A DNA stretch of 5,057 bases, from the NCBI GenBank assembly GCA_947457975.1, contig CANGYC010000190.1, positions 1 to 5,057 on the forward strand, read 5' to 3'. Below the pieces are notes generated by a model, which was given only the letters and a program-made list of their open reading frames with translations, did not search any database and was not told the origin of the DNA. The translations under genes were made by a program, and so were the position numbers. Position 1 is the stretch's first letter. Every line of letters begins with the position of its first letter. Of this stretch, positions 1 through 5,057 are shown one piece after another. The stretch is from Comamonadaceae bacterium. Lineage in GTDB: Bacteria > Pseudomonadota > Gammaproteobacteria > Burkholderiales > Burkholderiaceae_C.

Positions 1-215
1 GGCAAGACCTGGGCGAACGCATGGCGGCACATGACCGCCAGAGTCAGGGTCACAGCGCGCGCGAGGTCTTCGAGGGCCGGGTACGTCAGCACGTTCCCAT
101 GCAGCGTCCTCAAACCAGTCAGGACGTGGCCGATGCGGTCGCATTTCTGTGTTCAGGGGCAGCCAGCAATATCACGGGACAAGTGATAGGCATCGACGGC
201 GGCGTCACGATTTGA
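1..215 (+). CDS. Short-chain dehydrogenase/reductase, C-terminal part only
   Basis: The reading frame is open from base 3 and ends at TGA 213-215, so this is the last ~70 codons of a gene that starts upstream of the window. The end of the protein carries the C-terminal signature of classical SDR enzymes: a proline-containing 'P..DVADAVAFL' helix, then 'ITGQVIGIDGG' just before the end. SDRs of this kind are cytoplasmic NAD(P)-dependent oxidoreductases of about 250 residues that act on alcohol or ketone groups. The glycine-rich nucleotide site and the catalytic Ser-Tyr-Lys set lie outside the window, so activity and substrate cannot be judged. The stop lies 29 nt before the receptor gene on the same strand, which suggests it is the upstream member of the catabolic operon. 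The family call is firm; any more specific name would be a guess. Confidence 0.85.
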   Translation, partial: QDLGERMAAHDRQSQGHSAREVFEGRVRQHVPMQRPQTSQDVADAVAFLCSGAASNITGQVIGIDGGVTI

Positions 216-234
216 CGCCTAATGACCATTCAAC

Positions 235-240
235 AGGAGA
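235..240 (+). promoter_or_regulatory. Ribosome binding site of the Bug/TctC receptor gene
   Basis: AGGAGA lies 4 nt before the ATG at 245. It decides the start: the longer open frame reaching back to 149 overlaps the SDR gene and encodes nothing like a signal peptide. The next in-frame ATG (263) has only a poorly spaced AGGA-like stretch directly against it. Confidence 0.75.
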
Positions 241-244
241 CAAC

Positions 245-1219
245 ATGAGCATCCAACTAGGAATGAAAACTTGCCTTGTGGCCTTGGCTGCAGCCGGCGC
301 GGTCAGCGCCTTTGCACAGGCAAGTACCAACTGGCCCACGCGCGCCATCAAGACCGTGGTGGCCTACCCGCCAGGTACCCCCGGCGATGTGACGCTGCGA
401 CTGATCGCCGACCGCGTGGGCACAGCCCTGGGTCAGCCCTTCATCATCGACAACAAGCCAGGTGCCGCCGGCAACATCGGCGCTGAAGTGGTAGCCAACT
501 CACCGGCAGACGGGTACACCCTGCTCGAAACCCCGGATGCCACCTTCACCATCAATCCGCTGGTCTATCAGAAGCTCAATTTCAAGCCTGAGAGCATCGT
601 TCCGATCACCACCCTCGTGACCTTCAGCCAGATGTTGGTGTGCCATCCATCCGTGCCCGTGCGCTCGGTGGCCGACCTGCGCAACCATGCCAAGAGCCGA
701 TCGCTGTCGTACGCCTCGGGCGGGGTGGGCTCACCCGGTCACCTGGTCATGGAGATGTTCCTCTCAGCCACAGGCACCAAGATGACCCACGTGCCCTACA
801 AGGGTCCAGTGCCTGCGGCGCAGGACCTGCTGTCAGGCCAGGTGGCGTGCGCGTTCCTGGTCTCCAATGCCGTGGCGCCGCACGTCAAGGCCGGTCGTCT
901 GGTGGGCCTGGCCATGTCAGGGCGTAAGCGCTCCAACCTGGTGCCGGAAGTGCCCACCATGCAAGAGGCAGGTGTGGCCAACTTCGAGGCGACGTTTGCC
1001 GAGATGCTCTACGCACCGCGGGGTGTTCCACCTGAGGTGATCAGACGCGTGCAGACCGAAGTGGCCAAGGCATTGCAGCAGCCCGACGTGCGGGAAAGGC
1101 TTGCGGGCATTGACGTCGAGCCGGTGGGTAGCTCCCCTGAAGAAGCCGCGCGCCGCATCCAGGCTGAAGCGGAGCGCTGGGCTCCGGTGGTGCGCCAGAT
1201 CAACCTGCGCCTCGAGTAA
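245..1219 (+). CDS. Bug/TctC-family periplasmic solute-binding protein (tripartite tricarboxylate transport receptor)
   Basis: A full-length protein of 324 residues, the usual size for the family (PF03401). The N-terminus has K8, a hydrophobic stretch at ~10-24 and a probable signal peptidase I site after 'AFAQA' (residue 26); there is no lipobox, so the mature protein should be soluble in the periplasm. Family landmarks are clear: 'YPPGTPGD' (41-48), 'LGQPFIIDNKPGAAGNIGAE' (62-81), 'DGYTLL' (89-94), 'GSPGHL' (162-167), 'VPYKG' (183-187) and 'VPTMQEAG' (236-243). Such receptors usually bind organic acids through loop contacts to a carboxylate and pass them to TctAB-type permeases; many in Burkholderiales are orphans with no adjacent permease. 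No TctA or TctB gene lies in the window. It sits 4 nt ahead of the sulfatase-like gene and close behind the SDR gene, so it probably imports the substrate of this operon. The ligand cannot be predicted from sequence. Confidence 0.93.
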   Translation: MSIQLGMKTCLVALAAAGAVSAFAQASTNWPTRAIKTVVAYPPGTPGDVTLRLIADRVGTALGQPFIIDNKPGAAGNIGAEVVANSPADGYTLLETPDATFTINPLVYQKLNFKPESIVPITTLVTFSQMLVCHPSVPVRSVADLRNHAKSRSLSYASGGVGSPGHLVMEMFLSATGTKMTHVPYKGPVPAAQDLLSGQVACAFLVSNAVAPHVKAGRLVGLAMSGRKRSNLVPEVPTMQEAGVANFEATFAEMLYAPRGVPPEVIRRVQTEVAKALQQPDVRERLAGIDVEPVGSSPEEAARRIQAEAERWAPVVRQINLRLE

Positions 1220-1223
1220 GTGC

Positions 1224-2789
1224 ATGAGCCGGGTCAAGAACATCCTCTTCATCATGTGTGATCAGCTTCGTGCTGATTACCTGTCCTGCTACGGCCACAA
1301 GACGCTGTCGACGCCTCACATCGACGGCCTGGCACAACGAGGCGTGCGCTTCGACCGTGCCTATTGCCAGTCGCCCAACTGCGGGCCGTCACGTGCGTCC
1401 TTCTACTCGGGGCGCTATGTCTTCTCGCACGGGGCCACATGGAATTTCATTCCACTGCCTCTGGGCGAGCAGACCATGGGTGACCATATGCGCAAGGCTG
1501 GCATGCGCGTCGCAGTGGTGGGCAAGACACACATGTATGCAGACCGAGATGGCCTGACCCGGCTTTTCCTGGGCCCAGAGACAGAGCAAGCCAAACAAGT
1601 GGCGCAAGCGGGCTTTGAGCCCTACGAACGTGACGACGGCATCCACCCGGACAAGATGGTGGACCCGAAGCTGGCCTACAACGAGTACCTGCGAAGCCAC
1701 GGCATGGAAGGCGCCAACCCCTGGCACACCTGGGCCAATGCCGGCGAAGACGAACAGGGCGATATTGCCAGCGGCTGGTACTACCGCCATGCACACCGGC
1801 CCACGCGCGCACCCGACGAGCATGGCGAGACGGCCTACATGACCCGCCGTGCCATGGATTTCATGAAGGAGCAGGGCGATCAGCCCTGGCTGCTGCATCT
1901 GTCCTATATCAAGCCGCACTGGCCCTACATCGTTCAAGCGCCGTACCACCAGATGTATGGCCGAGAGGACATTCAGGCGCCCATCCGCTCTGAGAAAGAG
2001 CGCAGCAACGACCATCCCGTGTACGAGGGCTACCGCATGCATCCCGAGGGCGTGGCCTTCTCGCGCGATGCAGACCGGCTGAACGTGATTCCGGCCTACA
2101 TGGGCCTGGTCAAACAGATCGACGACCACCTGGGCAAGCTCTTCGCATTCATGCAAGAGCGCGGCCTGATGGACAACACGCTCATCGTGTTCACCGCCGA
2201 CCACAGCGACTACCTGGGCGACCACTGGCTGGGCGAAAAAGAGTTCATGTACGAGCAAGGTGTGCGGATCCCGCTGATCATCTCGGACCCCTCGGCACCT
2301 GGGACGCATGGCACCACCAGCCAGGCGCTGGCAGAAGCCATCGATCTGCTGCCCACCTTCATGGACACCATGGGGGTACCCGCGGCACCGCACTGGCTGG
2401 AAGGCCGCTCCCTGCGCCCCGTGCTCGAGGGCACGCAGACCAGCGTGCGAGAGGTGGCCGTCTCAGAACTGGACTACGCCATCTATGGTGCGGCGCGCAG
2501 GCTCAAGCTCGGCCCGCGCGAGGCGCGCATGGTCATGGCCCGCAGCGACCGCTACAAGTACATCCACTACGACGGCCTGCCACCCCAGCTTTTTGATCTG
2601 CACAACGATCCGCACGAGCTCCATGACCTCGGACGGGATCCGGGCTATGCCGCGGTGCGCGAGGAGCATCTGACCTGGATATTCGACTGGATGCGCCAGC
2701 GCCGCAACCGCGTGACGATTTCAGACGAGGACATCATGAAACGCTCAAGCCCTGCGGCTGCAGGCGGCGTCATCATTGGACAATGGTAA
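1224..2789 (+). CDS. Sulfatase / phosphonate monoester hydrolase-like enzyme (formylglycine-dependent)
   Basis: The protein has 521 residues and belongs to the alkaline-phosphatase-superfamily sulfatases. The signature 'CGPSRASFYSGR' (53-64) matches C-x-P-S-R-x4-[TS]-G-R, so C53 should be converted to formylglycine by a maturase encoded elsewhere. Other active-site residues can be placed by family pattern: D13-Q14 and D326-H327 as metal ligands, N74, K101 and H103 in 'GKTH', H232 in 'KPH', and K339. The segments 'APYHQMYGREDIQAPIR' (239-255) and 'DRYKYIHYDGLPP' (442-454) strongly recall Rhizobium/Burkholderia phosphonate monoester hydrolases. However, 'GKTH' is the lysine/histidine pair usual in true sulfatases. 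No signal peptide is visible ('MSRVKNILFIMCDQ'), so it should act in the cytoplasm on imported substrate. ATG 1224 lies 4 nt after the receptor stop with only a weak GAG upstream, implying translational coupling; the longer frame back to the TTG at 1101 overlaps the receptor gene and is unlikely. Sulfate ester hydrolysis is the best guess; phosphonate or phosphodiester hydrolysis remains possible. Confidence 0.9.
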   Translation: MSRVKNILFIMCDQLRADYLSCYGHKTLSTPHIDGLAQRGVRFDRAYCQSPNCGPSRASFYSGRYVFSHGATWNFIPLPLGEQTMGDHMRKAGMRVAVVGKTHMYADRDGLTRLFLGPETEQAKQVAQAGFEPYERDDGIHPDKMVDPKLAYNEYLRSHGMEGANPWHTWANAGEDEQGDIASGWYYRHAHRPTRAPDEHGETAYMTRRAMDFMKEQGDQPWLLHLSYIKPHWPYIVQAPYHQMYGREDIQAPIRSEKERSNDHPVYEGYRMHPEGVAFSRDADRLNVIPAYMGLVKQIDDHLGKLFAFMQERGLMDNTLIVFTADHSDYLGDHWLGEKEFMYEQGVRIPLIISDPSAPGTHGTTSQALAEAIDLLPTFMDTMGVPAAPHWLEGRSLRPVLEGTQTSVREVAVSELDYAIYGAARRLKLGPREARMVMARSDRYKYIHYDGLPPQLFDLHNDPHELHDLGRDPGYAAVREEHLTWIFDWMRQRRNRVTISDEDIMKRSSPAAAGGVIIGQW

Positions 2790-2794
2790 GGAGA
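2788..2794 (+). promoter_or_regulatory. Ribosome binding site of the Rieske oxygenase gene, overlapping the sulfatase stop codon
   Basis: AAGGAGA lies 4 nt before ATG 2799, and its first two bases are part of the TAA stop of the preceding gene (2787-2789). This fixes the start of the oxygenase and favours coupled translation of the two enzymes. It is the strongest Shine-Dalgarno sequence in the window. Confidence 0.8.
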
Positions 2795-2798
2795 GAAC

Positions 2799-3839
2799 AT
2801 GTCGGATTTGCTGCCAGAAAAGTTCTTTATCCGTGACGCCTGGTATGTGGTGGCCTGGCCGCAGGAGCTCACGGCCGAGCGGCCGCTGGCGCGCACCGTG
2901 CTCGGTGACGATCTGGTGCTGTTCCGCACGCCAGAAGGCCAGGCGGTCGCTCTGGAAGATCGCTGCGCGCACCGCCTGGCGCCCTTGTCGCTCGGACGCA
3001 TTGAGTCCGGCGGTATCCGCTGCATGTACCACGGCGTGAAGTTCGCCACCGACGGGCGCTGCGCCGACATACCGGCCCAGCCTGGTGGCCACCCCAACAT
3101 GTGTGTGCGGCACTACCCGCTGGAGGAAAAAGACGGCTTCATCTGGGTCTGGATGGGTGAGCCCGGCCAGGCAGATGCATCGCGCATCATGGATGCACCC
3201 TGGCACAGTGACCCGCACTGGGAACCCTCCCAGGGCTACCTGCACGTGAAGGCGCACATGGGGCTGGTGGCCGACAACCTGCTGGACTTCGGTCACCTTC
3301 CCTTTGTGCATCCGAATACCGTGGGCGCAGCTGCACAAGCGGATTTCTCCACCGAGGTCACCCCCCTGGAAGAGGGTGTGCAAACCGACCGCTGGTACAT
3401 AGACGTTCCGGCCTCCCGGTTCCACCAATCGGTTGGGAATTTCCCGGGTCATGTCGATGCCTGGCACTGCTACCGCTGGCACCTGCCCGCCGTCATGTCA
3501 CTCGACTCGGGTTCAGCGCCCACCGGCACGGGTGCGCGCAGCAAGCCGCATGGCACGCGCGAGGGTGCGGTCGAGTTTCACCACATTGCCGCGCTCACGC
3601 CGCAGGATGCAGACCACACGCACTACTTCTGGATCCACTGGCGCAACTTTGCCCTGGACGACCCGGGTATGACGCAGCGGGTGCACGACAACATCATGAG
3701 CGCCTTCGCAGAAGACCAGGCCATGGTCGAGGCGCAACACCGCGCCGTGCGCCGGGGAAGCCACACGCCGATGCGTGCCATCCTGGCAGACCGGGCATTA
3801 ACCCTGGTGCGCCAGCAGGTGAAAAAAAGGGTGGCTTGA
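2799..3839 (+). CDS. Rieske non-heme iron oxygenase alpha subunit, vanillate/dicamba O-demethylase (VanA/DdmC) type
   Basis: A complete protein of 346 residues, the usual length for VanA/DdmC-type monooxygenases. The N-terminal Rieske domain shows C56-x-H58 and C75-x2-H78 as [2Fe-2S] ligands. The catalytic domain shows 'NLLDFGHLPFVH' (160-171), giving D163 as the electron-bridging aspartate, H166 and H171 as two iron ligands, and probably D306 in 'AEDQAMVEA' as the third. 'RNFALDDPGM' (282-291) also resembles the dicamba demethylase C-terminal half. Enzymes of this group use O2 and electrons from a separate reductase to O-demethylate methoxy-aromatics or to hydroxylate methyl groups or rings; TsaM-like enzymes acting on toluenesulfonate are relatives. 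No VanB-type reductase or ferredoxin gene is visible downstream, where the operon ends, so the partner must be upstream or elsewhere. It starts 9 nt after the sulfatase-like gene, so the two enzymes probably act in one pathway. Family call is firm; the substrate is unknown, so no gene symbol is given. Confidence 0.93.
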   Translation: MSDLLPEKFFIRDAWYVVAWPQELTAERPLARTVLGDDLVLFRTPEGQAVALEDRCAHRLAPLSLGRIESGGIRCMYHGVKFATDGRCADIPAQPGGHPNMCVRHYPLEEKDGFIWVWMGEPGQADASRIMDAPWHSDPHWEPSQGYLHVKAHMGLVADNLLDFGHLPFVHPNTVGAAAQADFSTEVTPLEEGVQTDRWYIDVPASRFHQSVGNFPGHVDAWHCYRWHLPAVMSLDSGSAPTGTGARSKPHGTREGAVEFHHIAALTPQDADHTHYFWIHWRNFALDDPGMTQRVHDNIMSAFAEDQAMVEAQHRAVRRGSHTPMRAILADRALTLVRQQVKKRVA

Positions 3840-3841
3840 GC

Positions 3842-3866
3842 TAGAAACAACCGCCTTCACGGGCGG
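3842..3866 (-). terminator. Probable intrinsic terminator for the ftsZ-lpxC-small membrane protein transcript
   Basis: Read on the minus strand, a GC-rich 5-bp stem (CCGCC / GGCGG, 3866-3862 with 3855-3851, six-base loop CGTGAA) is followed at once by the T-rich TTGTTTCT (3850-3843). It begins 27 nt beyond the stop of the small membrane protein gene. The short stem and imperfect T-run make it a modest rather than strong terminator. On the plus strand the same hairpin is followed by AGTCTGCTC, so it does not look like an intrinsic terminator for the catabolic operon. Confidence 0.5.
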
Positions 3867-3884
3867 AGTCTGCTCGGCCCGTGA
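3857..3884. repeat. 8-bp perfect inverted repeat between the convergent genes
   Basis: TCACGGGC (3857-3864) is the exact reverse complement of GCCCGTGA (3877-3884), with a 12-nt loop between; a T-G wobble (3856/3885) could extend it. Its left arm overlaps the 5-bp hairpin at 3851-3866, so both cannot form together. It lies 17 nt after the oxygenase stop and could serve as an RNA 3'-end stabiliser or a weak bidirectional termination element, but no T-run follows on the plus strand. Confidence 0.5.
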
Positions 3885-3892
3885 GAACTCAG

Positions 3893-4069
3893 CTAAAGCA
3901 CGCGCTCGAAAATGAGCACGCCGAAAAAACCAAATGCCGCAATCAATGTCCACTTCAGGATGACCAGGCCCCAGCGCTTGTAGTGCGGCCGCCCCGTGGC
4001 GGCATGGAAGGCAAAGCAGGTGCCCGCGGCCAGCAGCAAGAAGAAGATGACCCAGCGGAACAGCAGCAT
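3893..4069 (-). CDS. Small two-helix membrane protein of unknown function, downstream of lpxC
   Basis: A 58-residue frame runs from ATG 4069-4067 to TAG 3895-3893. The protein begins 'MLLFRWVIFFLLLAAG' and has two hydrophobic segments, about residues 2-21 and 35-54, joined by a basic loop 'FHAATGRPHYKRWG' (21-34), and ends 'IFERVL'. This hydrophobic-basic-hydrophobic layout argues for a real inner-membrane protein rather than a chance frame. By the positive-inside rule the loop should face the cytoplasm (inference). A weak GAGAA (4083-4079) lies 9 nt before the start. The gene begins 26 nt after the lpxC stop on the same strand and is followed by a terminator-like hairpin, so it is probably the last gene of the ftsZ-lpxC transcript. 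I do not recognise a named family; its position suggests, but does not show, a role near envelope biogenesis. It covers a gap that would otherwise look empty. Confidence 0.78.
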   Translation of the reverse strand: MLLFRWVIFFLLLAAGTCFAFHAATGRPHYKRWGLVILKWTLIAAFGFFGVLIFERVL

Positions 4070-4095
4070 GGCAGCAGGTTCTCAGCGCCCGGCGC

Positions 4096-5019
4096 TCACC
4101 AGGCCGGCGCCAACTGGCCCAGGCCCTTGGGTGCGCGGCGCTCGTCCTCGAAGCTCACCAGCTCGTAGGCCTGCGGCTGCGAGAGCAGTTCGCGCAGCAG
4201 CTTGTTGTTCAGGGCGTGGCCAGAGCGAAAAGCACTGTAGGCGCCGATGATCGGCTTGCCGAGCAAGTACAGGTCGCCCATGGCGTCCAGGATCTTGTGC
4301 TTGACGAACTCGTCGTTGTAGCGAAGGCCCTCGGCGTTGAGCACCTTGTAGTCGTCCATGACGATGGCGTTGTCCAGACCGCCGCCCAGGGCCAAGCCGT
4401 TGGCGCGCATCATCTCCACGTCCTTGGTGAAACCAAAGGTGCGGGCCCGTGCAATGTCTTTCACATAATTACCGGTTTCGGTATCGAACTCGACGCGTTG
4501 ACCGGTGGAGTCCACCGCGGGGTGTTGAAAATCAATTTCAAAGCTGAGCTTGTAGCCGTGGTGCGGCGTCAGTCGCGCCCACTTGATGTTGTCACCCTCA
4601 CCCTCTTGCACCTGCACCGGTTTCAAGACCCGAATAAAACGCTTGGGGGTGTTTTGCAATTCAATGCCCGCGCTTTGCAGCAAGAACACAAACGAGGCAG
4701 ATGACCCATCAAGGATAGGTACTTCTTCAGCGGTGATGTCCACATACAGATTGTCCAAGCCCAAACCTGCACAGGCCGACATCAAATGCTCCACCGTGTG
4801 CACTTTGGCACCCTGCGCCGAGATGGTGGACGCCATGCGGGTATCCGTGACAGCGGTGGCACTGACAGGAATGTCAACAGGATGCGCCAAATCAACCCGG
4901 CGAAACACCACCCCCGTGTCCGGCGGTGCCGGACGCAATGTCAACTCCACCCGCTGCCCGCTGTGCAGCCCCACGCCCACGGCGCGGGTGATGGTTTGAA
5001 GGGTTCGTTGTTTCAGCAC
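4096..5019 (-). CDS. lpxC: UDP-3-O-acyl-N-acetylglucosamine deacetylase
   Basis: LpxC is the cytoplasmic zinc enzyme that removes the acetyl group from UDP-3-O-acyl-GlcNAc, the committed step of lipid A synthesis. The 307-residue protein is full length for the family (~305). It begins '[20 protein letters not shown]', very close to the E. coli N-terminus. 'TVEHLMSA' (75-82) supplies E77 (general base) and H78 (zinc); '[12 protein letters not shown]' (239-250) supplies zinc ligands H241 and D245 plus K242; '[10 protein letters not shown]' (266-275) supplies H268 (general acid); 'ARTFGF' (192-197) carries the conserved Thr. The start is GTG (5019-5017), fixed by homology, with no recognisable Shine-Dalgarno sequence in the 10 nt after the ftsZ stop, so translation may depend on coupling with ftsZ. 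In E. coli the C-terminal tail is the FtsH degradation signal; here the tail ('LGQLAPAW') differs, so turnover control may differ (inference). Essential in most Gram-negative bacteria. Confidence 0.98.
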   Translation of the reverse strand: MLKQRTLQTITRAVGVGLHSGQRVELTLRPAPPDTGVVFRRVDLAHPVDIPVSATAVTDTRMASTISAQGAKVHTVEHLMSACAGLGLDNLYVDITAEEVPILDGSSASFVFLLQSAGIELQNTPKRFIRVLKPVQVQEGEGDNIKWARLTPHHGYKLSFEIDFQHPAVDSTGQRVEFDTETGNYVKDIARARTFGFTKDVEMMRANGLALGGGLDNAIVMDDYKVLNAEGLRYNDEFVKHKILDAMGDLYLLGKPIIGAYSAFRSGHALNNKLLRELLSQPQAYELVSFEDERRAPKGLGQLAPAW

Positions 5020-5029
5020 GGGCGCGATT

Positions 5030-5057
5030 TTAGTCAGCTTGCTTGCGCAAGAAGGCC
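5030..5057 (-). CDS. ftsZ: Cell division protein FtsZ, last eight codons
   Basis: On the minus strand from the window edge the frame reads 'AFLRKQAD' and then TAA (5032-5030). This is the end of the conserved FtsZ C-terminal peptide (E. coli FtsZ ends '[10 protein letters not shown]'), which binds FtsA, ZipA and other membrane anchors of the Z ring. The identification rests on only eight residues, but the peptide is very characteristic and its position 10 nt before lpxC matches the ftsZ-lpxC order at the end of the dcw cluster. The rest of the gene lies beyond the window. Confidence 0.88.

Noticed and set aside
149..244. Longer N-terminus for the Bug receptor starting at 149
   Set aside because: It overlaps the SDR gene and would bury the signal peptide. 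ATG 245 has a good AGGAGA and leads directly into a secretion signal.
1389..2393. 334-codon open frame on the minus strand opposite the sulfatase-like gene
   Set aside because: It lies wholly antisense to a gene with intact catalytic motifs. Its composition (rich in V, H, G and A, no family motif) is that expected of the mirror frame of high-GC coding DNA.
2745..3482. 245-codon open frame on the minus strand opposite the Rieske oxygenase gene
   Set aside because: It is antisense to a full-length oxygenase and spans a gene junction. It has no recognisable motif and is explained by codon bias.
3881..4250. Plus-strand frames of 95 and 84 codons after the oxygenase gene
   Set aside because: Their products are low-complexity, rich in A, R, P and Q. 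They lie opposite the small membrane protein gene and the end of lpxC, whose minus-strand reading is far more protein-like.
4216..4704. 162-codon open frame on the plus strand opposite lpxC
   Set aside because: It is the mirror frame of a strongly conserved essential gene, with no domain or ribosome binding site of its own.
5027..5032. TAAAAT on the minus strand as a -10 box for lpxC
   Set aside because: It overlaps the ftsZ stop codon, lies only 7 nt before the start codon and has no correctly spaced -35 element.
5042..5051. 10-bp perfect palindrome CTTGCGCAAG
   Set aside because: It is fully explained by codons for the conserved FtsZ tail (FLRK) and is too short to argue for an operator.

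Overview
The window looks like chromosomal DNA of a betaproteobacterium, most likely Burkholderiales of the Comamonadaceae type. This rests on the high GC content, a Bug-type (TctC) solute receptor inside a catabolic operon, and a LpxC and FtsZ tail of proteobacterial type. No taxonomic search was possible, so the family-level placement is an inference.

Bases 1-3839 (plus strand) hold one tightly packed catabolic operon whose promoter lies upstream of the window. In order it contains: the last ~70 codons of a short-chain dehydrogenase/reductase (SDR), a periplasmic tripartite-tricarboxylate-type (Bug/TctC) binding protein, a cytoplasmic sulfatase / phosphonate monoester hydrolase-like enzyme with the formylglycine motif, and a Rieske non-heme iron oxygenase alpha subunit of the vanillate/dicamba O-demethylase type. 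Gaps are 29, 4 and 9 nt, so co-transcription is very likely. The likely logic is to capture a carboxylated (possibly aromatic) compound in the periplasm, hydrolyse a sulfate or similar ester in the cytoplasm, hydroxylate or O-demethylate it with the Rieske enzyme, and oxidise or reduce an intermediate with the SDR. The actual substrate is not revealed. The TctA/TctB membrane subunits and the ferredoxin reductase that the oxygenase needs are not in the window.

Bases 3840-3892 are a short convergent intergenic region. It holds two overlapping, mutually exclusive hairpins, one of which looks like an intrinsic terminator for the minus-strand genes.

Bases 3893-5057 (minus strand) are the conserved end of the division/cell-wall (dcw) cluster: the last eight codons of ftsZ at the window edge, then lpxC (GTG start), then a 58-codon gene for a small two-helix membrane protein that is easily missed. 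The window therefore joins an accessory catabolic operon to an essential housekeeping locus, tail to tail. No RNA gene, mobile element, CRISPR array or attachment site was seen.
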